Shown here one piece after another: positions 58,893-64,000 of a stretch of 64,000 bases of DNA. Source of the DNA: Umbilicaria muhlenbergii (Eukaryota; Ascomycota; Lecanoromycetes; Umbilicariales; Umbilicariaceae); NCBI GenBank assembly GCA_000611775.1, contig KK106981.1, forward strand, positions 4,652,927 to 4,716,926, read 5' to 3'. The notes beneath the pieces were generated by a model. The model searched no databases. It worked only from the letters and a program-made list of their open reading frames with translations, and was not told where the DNA came from. The position numbers and the translations under genes were made by a program. Position 1 is the stretch's first letter. Each line of letters starts with the position of its first letter.

Positions 58893-60878
58893 ATGACGAG
58901 AAGCGCGAGTGTTAGGAAAGTTGCTGTAAACGCGACGAGACCCATTTCGTTTCTCTCTTTGCGCCCGCTTGCCGTATCCCACGCACGCCTCAATGGCAGG
59001 CTTCCGGCGGTTGTCCTGCCACAACGCAGGTGCGGAACCATTCAGACTCTGCATTTTCAACACCGAGTAGGCTCCAATCACGTTGCAGGAGAAGGCATGA
59101 ACTTATTACTAGCATAGAGCTTTGCTTCTGTACGTCCGGACCAGTGCAGTAGAGAGGCTACGCCGAAACCTATAGGGACAATTGCAGACATCGAGAATGG
59201 ACAGAGTATGCTACGAGTTACATGGGAAGATGGTCTTGAGTCCGAGTAGTATGTACACATCCAAGCCTAGGCGCATTGCATCATTTGACTTGGAAGCACC
59301 GCCCAGTCTCTACTTCTGGCTACGGTATGTGATACTGTGGGTTGGTCGATGAGCAGGGGTTACCCGTGGTTGAACACCCATAGTTGATCAGAGTCCTACA
59401 GAGACCATTGTCGGTGTATAGAATGCTTTCACCCAGATACCAAGCAGCGTCTGCTAGATACGTTCAGCGTAAGTGTTCAGGCTTCTACATGCCTCGGCGA
59501 GGCTTTCTTGAGGCGTGTATTATCTACAGAATAGCGATGGCAGAATGTATAGAGTAATGATTCAGACGTCTAGATTCCCACAGATATCAAACCTTCCCAG
59601 GCAAAGATCCAGGGGCAAGGTCTTGTAATAGAGTGTATGTGTATTCCACCATCACTACCAACCACCACTACCTACCTCGATACTAACTGGATTAGGGGCG
59701 AATGGCGGTCATCGCAGTAGCTACGATACGGAATGGCTGCGTCAAAACAGCCCTTACTCAGGAATGCCTTCAAAAACGAACGAGGATCCCCAGTAGGACA
59801 TCCGTGCCTCGTGCTTGGTGGCTATGCTTACCATATTTAGGATGCATTTCTGGGGAAGGGAGATCCGGGACGAACACCTTTCAGTTGCATACGACGATGT
59901 CATGAAGTCCGATGCTGGAGTCAAGAAGTGGACCTCTTTGATAGTGTGTGATATCTCTAATGAATAAGACCCAGCTAAGACCCCACAGCGACGATACGGC
60001 TTCTCTTACGTCGATGGGTGTCCTCCAACTCCTTCAGCAACCCAAGCGCTCCTCGAACGGATCGCCTTCATCCGTACAACCCACTACGGTAGGTCTTCCC
60101 CTTTCCCCTTTTTTCATGCGTGCTCCAATCTCATCTCTCCCCAGGAGGCTTCTGGGATTTCACATCCGACCTCTCCTCCAAAGACACCGCCTACACCTCC
60201 CTCGCCCTCGGCGCCCACACAGACACGACCTACTTCACCGACCCCTGCGGCCTGCAAATGTTCCACCTCCTCTCCCACACCGACGGCAAAGGCGGCGCCT
60301 CTCTCCTCGTCGACGGCTTCAGCGCCGCCGCGACACTCAAGCTCGAAGCACCGGACGCTTACGAGATCCTGAGCACTACTACCGTGCCCGCCCACGCGAG
60401 TGGGAATGAGGGCATTAGTATCCAGCCGAGCCGTGCGTTCCCCGTGCTGAGCCACGATCCGGAGACGGAGCGATTGATCCAGGTGAGGTGGAACAATGAC
60501 GATAGGGGTACGCTGCGTGGAGATCAGGGAAAAGTCGGGGATTGGTATCATGCTGCAAGGAAATGGGCGGAGATTCTGCGGAGGGGAAGCAGCGAATATT
60601 GGGAGCAGCTCAGGCCGGGGAGGCCCCTGAGTAAGCTTTCCTATCTGGTCTTCACATAGTGGGTCTGATTTTCGCAGTCTTCGATAACTGGAGGGTGTTG
60701 CATGGGCGCTCGGCTTTTACGGGAAAGCGAAGAATGTGCGGAGGTTATAGTAGGTCCGACAAATTTGGACATGGTTACTATTGCATCTAATGCTCGGTGT
60801 CTAGTCAATCACGACGACTTCATCTCGAGGTATAGAATGACGAATTTGGGACGGGATAAAATTTTGATGGACATATGA
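58893..60878 (+). CDS. TMLH: Trimethyllysine dioxygenase, mitochondrial (carnitine synthesis)
   Basis: Eleven exons encode 459 aa: 58893-59066, 59118-59245, 59307-59324, 59402-59468, 59574-59634, 59696-59792, 59841-59943, 59989-60088, 60145-60630, 60678-60749 and 60805-60878. The enzyme uses Fe(II), 2-oxoglutarate and O2 to hydroxylate trimethyllysine, the first step of carnitine synthesis. Exon 1 is an Arg-rich mitochondrial presequence (MTRSASVRKVAVNATRP). The N-terminal zinc-binding part has WLRDHCRCIECFHPDTKQR. The catalytic fold has GGFWDFTSDLS, AHTDTTYFTDP (H274, D276), LLVDGF and FDNWRVLHGRSAFTG (H420). Iron ligands are all present. An in-frame stop would appear in exon 6-7 if the 48-nt intron at 59793 were ignored; splicing removes it. 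Exon 3 is only 18 nt. Confidence 0.93.
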
Positions 60879-61292
60879 TTTTGAATTATCACATTAGGGA
60901 GGCGAGGATATAGTATTGGGCATGTCCCGCAATCAAAAAGCTCGTTGGAGCGGCATGAGATCCTCAAGTATCAAGTCATTCTGGGGATCCTCTTTTAAGT
61001 CATGACTTTCATGTCGATACGTGAAGGCTGGTAACACCTTGGGCACGCTCAAGAATGATAAATCGAAACTCGGTGGAGTGCTTAAATGGACAATCCACGT
61101 CCACCATAAACTACGTCCTCAGGACTGGCTCTAAATGAATAGCAAAAGTAGCTCTTGGATGACTTTAGAGGCTACCTATGTGATGGTATAAAGCAATGCT
61201 CGCTAACAAACCGAAAAGTAATCGGCGGGGTCTCGCCAGAATCTCTTGATGACTCCTGCCAGATTCCCAGACTGCAGTTCTCGCCTGCTTTA
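60879..61292. other. Convergent spacer (TMLH / F-box-like gene)
   Basis: These 414 bases lie between converging stop codons. No other feature is seen. Confidence 0.45.
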
Positions 61293-64000
61293 TCACACTA
61301 TGGCACTTCTCTGTTCCCTTGCAGCTCTCTCCACCTGTTCCCGCTTTTTCTTTGCAGCCGCCACCTCCAGCAAGAAGCCCTTGATGATCTCACGGTCGCC
61401 TTCTGCAAGTATATTTAGAACTCTTTGCGGCTCTTGCACTAACGCGCAGACTTGTTGATTCCATGTGAACAGCTTCGCAGATAGCTCAACAGCAATGACC
61501 ACTGACATTCCCTTATCATTCTGCAGTGCAGTCTGCTTGCGGACCTATATGCGGTCAGCCTTTCTCCAGGATGAAGGGGATCAATTTCTACCTCCGTTTC
61601 GGCCTCCTCCATAGCCCGCTCCCACACTTCTGATGGCTGTGTCGTCGCAGATGACCGTTTGACAACGAGAAACATGAACCACTGTTCATCATACCTCCGC
61701 TCTGTGTCACCCGCGATATACCTGTCCCCGACATAGCCATACTTCGTGTTGGGAGGAAGAGACCAAGCATTATCTTTGGGATTGAGACGGATTTGATACG
61801 AAGGCAGTATGCTCTCCCATATCCTAAGAACGGCTTCGCTGGAGAGAGTGCGCATATTGACACACATCTCTACGTTTGAATTGTTCCAATATTCCTCATT
61901 ACCTCCTAGCCCCCAGTGTGATGCACCCGAGGGTATTGCCATTCTGCGTGGGATAGGGCTTCTTGGGATTGCCACGGCTTCCAGGCCCCGCCAATGTAGT
62001 TGCGCGTGGAAATTGGAAAAAACAAAGGACACGAGGAGGCTTAGCTTTGGGGGTCTACCAACAAGGACCTGCCAAACCGTGCCCTGTTTCTTTTGCTCCT
62101 CTCGTAGACCGTAAGAGGATCTCTCAAATGCCGATAGAAAGCCTCTTATCATTTGCGAAGGTACTGTAGAGTCAGTGACTGCATCGAAAAGGTCAAATGT
62201 CAGCGTTGCGATATCGGAACCTTGAATCCTGGGCGTCTGGGCAGTTGTTGGGAGATGACCACTCCTGACTACCACGTCTTTGATAAATCTTAAACTCTTG
62301 AGGCAATGGCGCCGAAAATGTCGCGAGACTTTGGAGCACGCCCAGTAAGTCTCGTCGTCGATGTAGTCCAGAATGCTCTCATAGAGTTCTGCAGGGAGTC
62401 TGCCGTCATTTGCAGATGCGCGGCTCAGCGACCGACCTGTGGTTGCCTCGAAGCAATGGATCATGGCCACGAAAGCGCTAGGCTCATAATGTGTGGTCGA
62501 CGGATCGGATCCATCGGAAGTTGTGGAGCTACCTTGATTCCCACTGGGGCTGTGAACTTCTTCCGCCGGTGCTTCAAGCTGCGTCGGCTCTTGCCAACCT
62601 TCTATTTCGCATCTAACTTCGAGAGGATACCGGTCCAAGGAACTCTGAGTGTAGTGGATCGGGATATCTAGCAAGGAAAGCAATTCTGTGTGTTCGATGT
62701 GATCTGGGCAGACCCTCAGGATAATAGCATGCTCTATTGAAAGCAGGATCGCATCAAAATTAGGGTCCTGGCTCTCACGACGGCCGCACTCTGCTGCCAG
62801 CACTATCGCTTGTTGCACTGCACCAGGTTGGTCCAATTGACTCTCAAGCCGGACCAATACGCCTTTGAACCAATAACTGCTTGCAGCCGGTGCGGATCCA
62901 GGCTGGAAACCCTCCAAGTGACATCCCAGAGCCAGCTCAGCGGCAAATTGCGTAGGCCCATTGGGATCATCATCGTGAACGATGCCCATGTAGCCATTTT
63001 CGGGATCACCTTTCAGCCGTCGAGCATCCACGAAGGTCAGACTGCCGGTCAGGCCTGCAGCCAGAGATACGATAGCGAAGGCTATCTCTCGAAACGCGAA
63101 GTCATCCGGACTTAGTCCTTGTAGGACATACGGCATTTCACCTTCAAGCTTAGACCTGAAGATGAGCCACAGGTTACTCAGAATGGCGGGACCATGACTG
63201 ATGATGGGATCAAAGTCAGTGTATCCTTTTGGACGCACCTGACGGAAGATCAGCTTCTCATATCTGCGTGAGGACTGTATCGGACCCGTGTGGAGGTATC
63301 AATGTACGTACTAACTGTGGAACTAACATCTCATATGCAACAGAGGAGCTCCTTGAACTGTGACCTGGCTCTACAGGTTGGCTGATCATGCTGGCGAGCG
63401 AATCGGCAGGTACAAGATGGGGTAGGATAAGTCTTCCGCCGTCATTGTCAAGGGCTAAAGCTTTAACCCAATCATCCTTTGGGATTTTGTTCAGTTTGAA
63501 GTGACCTCCATTGTCGATGCTGAATATTTCACGGTCCAGATCAACCGTATACGTCCATTCAATGTAAAGGTCATTGAAGCCAGGTCTGTAGCAGGGAAGC
63601 ATAGATTCGGTCAAACGCTCATCCAGCAAAGCTTGTTGTCTGGGTTCGTGGTCACGTCTCTGACCAAACGATGTGGCCTGCAAGTCGGTATTCTTGATTC
63701 TTAACACCTCTTTCTGAAGCACCTCATCCCACTTGGCAAAGAAGGCTCGCTGCTGCTGTAGCCAGACTTTGCTTATGTTAGTAGATGTGGTCGCCTGGTG
63801 GGTTGGCACTGTGGATCAACTCACGCTGATACTCATCAGGATCTTGAGGTATCTGATCGACCAGCCATTTGCCCATGCCTTCTGGGTAGCTGCCCCAGTG
63901 ATTATACAGAACATAGTACCGGCCGCGGAAGTGGACGATTCGAAAGCCACGGGTGCCCATGACGGAATGGATCTGATCGTAATGTTTCGGGTTTCGGAGC
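61293..64000 (-). CDS. Large F-box-like protein with N-terminal MGTRG module (5' end outside)
   Basis: The exons seen are 64000-63825, 63766-63312, 63274-61592 and 61544-61293, giving 854 residues with the start beyond the right edge. The edge exon is open to the border and reads HYDQIHSVMGTRGFRI, so the MGTRG Met is probably internal. MGTRGFRIVHFRGRYYVLYNHWGSYPEGMGKWLV is a module I recall from many uncharacterised fungal proteins (shown here in outline). Near the middle, LPAELYESILDYIDDETYWACSKVSRHFRR resembles an F-box, which would link it to SCF ubiquitin ligase. The last exon is a charged coiled coil (LLEVAAAKKKREQVERAAREQ). The third intron is either 37 nt or, with a downstream acceptor, 55 nt. 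The substrate and role are unknown. Confidence 0.75.

Noticed and set aside
58778-59280. Minus-strand small membrane protein frames
   Set aside because: They overlap the first two exons of trimethyllysine dioxygenase on the plus strand, which have a strong family match.
59793-59840. Apparent in-frame stop in trimethyllysine dioxygenase
   Set aside because: The stop lies inside a 48-nt intron with GTAGGA donor and TTTAG acceptor; splicing keeps the family sequence.

Overview
The window is nuclear DNA of a filamentous ascomycete (Pezizomycotina). The evidence is dense protein genes on both strands, many spliceosomal introns of about 45-110 nt with GTRWGT donors and CTRAY branch sites, fungal families (CFEM-type wall mucin, Chs5-Arf1-binding protein, HIR3, BRF1) and two intron-bearing nuclear tRNA genes. 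A dothideomycete is my best guess from gene style, but this is an inference. No virus, LTR element or DNA transposon was recognised. Two assembly gaps are present: 965 N at 27603-28567 and 6 N at 48693-48698.

Layout. 0.7-1.3 kb: a small secreted protein (-). 3.1-6.8 kb: a Cu(I)-type P1B ATPase (+). 7.1-9.4 kb: BRF1, the TFIIIB subunit (-). 10.3-11.0 kb: an acidic, probably nuclear protein (-). 11.7-14.1 kb: a Chs5-Arf1-binding (ChAPs) TPR protein (-), head to head with HIR3 (14.6-20.9 kb, +). 21.4-23.7 kb: MUS81 (+). 24.4-25.7 kb: a NAPE-PLD-like metallo-hydrolase (-), head to head with BCS1 (26.2 kb to the gap, +). 28.7-34.0 kb: a very large uncharacterised protein with an N-terminal DNA-binding-like region, perfect 22-residue repeats and a C-terminal RRM-like fold (-). 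36.0-37.5 kb: a one-span membrane protein (+). 38.1-41.1 kb: a GPI-anchored Ser/Thr-rich CFEM-like protein (-). 43.2-45.4 kb: a conserved acidic protein of unknown role (-). 48.2-49.0 kb: a repeat-bearing, cysteine-rich secreted protein (+). 50.0-51.1 kb: a peroxisomal MaoC-type enoyl-CoA hydratase 2 (-), head to head with a NADAR/YbiA-type protein (51.6-52.3 kb, +). 52.7-54.1 kb: a PRMT1-type arginine methyltransferase (-). tRNA-Ala(UGC) lies at 54.7 kb (-) and tRNA-Arg(CCG) at 58.5 kb (+). 56.6-58.0 kb: a secreted expansin/GH45-like barrel protein (+). 58.9-60.9 kb: trimethyllysine dioxygenase of carnitine synthesis, 11 exons (+). 61.3 kb to the right edge: a large F-box-like protein whose 5' end lies outside the window (-).

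Most genes are single-copy housekeeping functions in chromatin and transcription (BRF1, HIR3, PRMT1), recombination (MUS81), membrane traffic and mitochondria. They are linked by position only and I see no metabolic gene cluster. Two loose functional links exist: carnitine synthesis and the peroxisomal hydratase both serve fatty-acid oxidation, and the CFEM mucin, barrel protein and two small secreted proteins form a cell-surface/secreted set. The least explained loci are the repeat-rich protein at 28.7-34.0 kb, the repeat/Cys-rich secreted protein at 48.2 kb and the F-box-like protein at the right edge. Splice sites were assigned by eye, by keeping reading frame and family motifs; all totals given are in frame.
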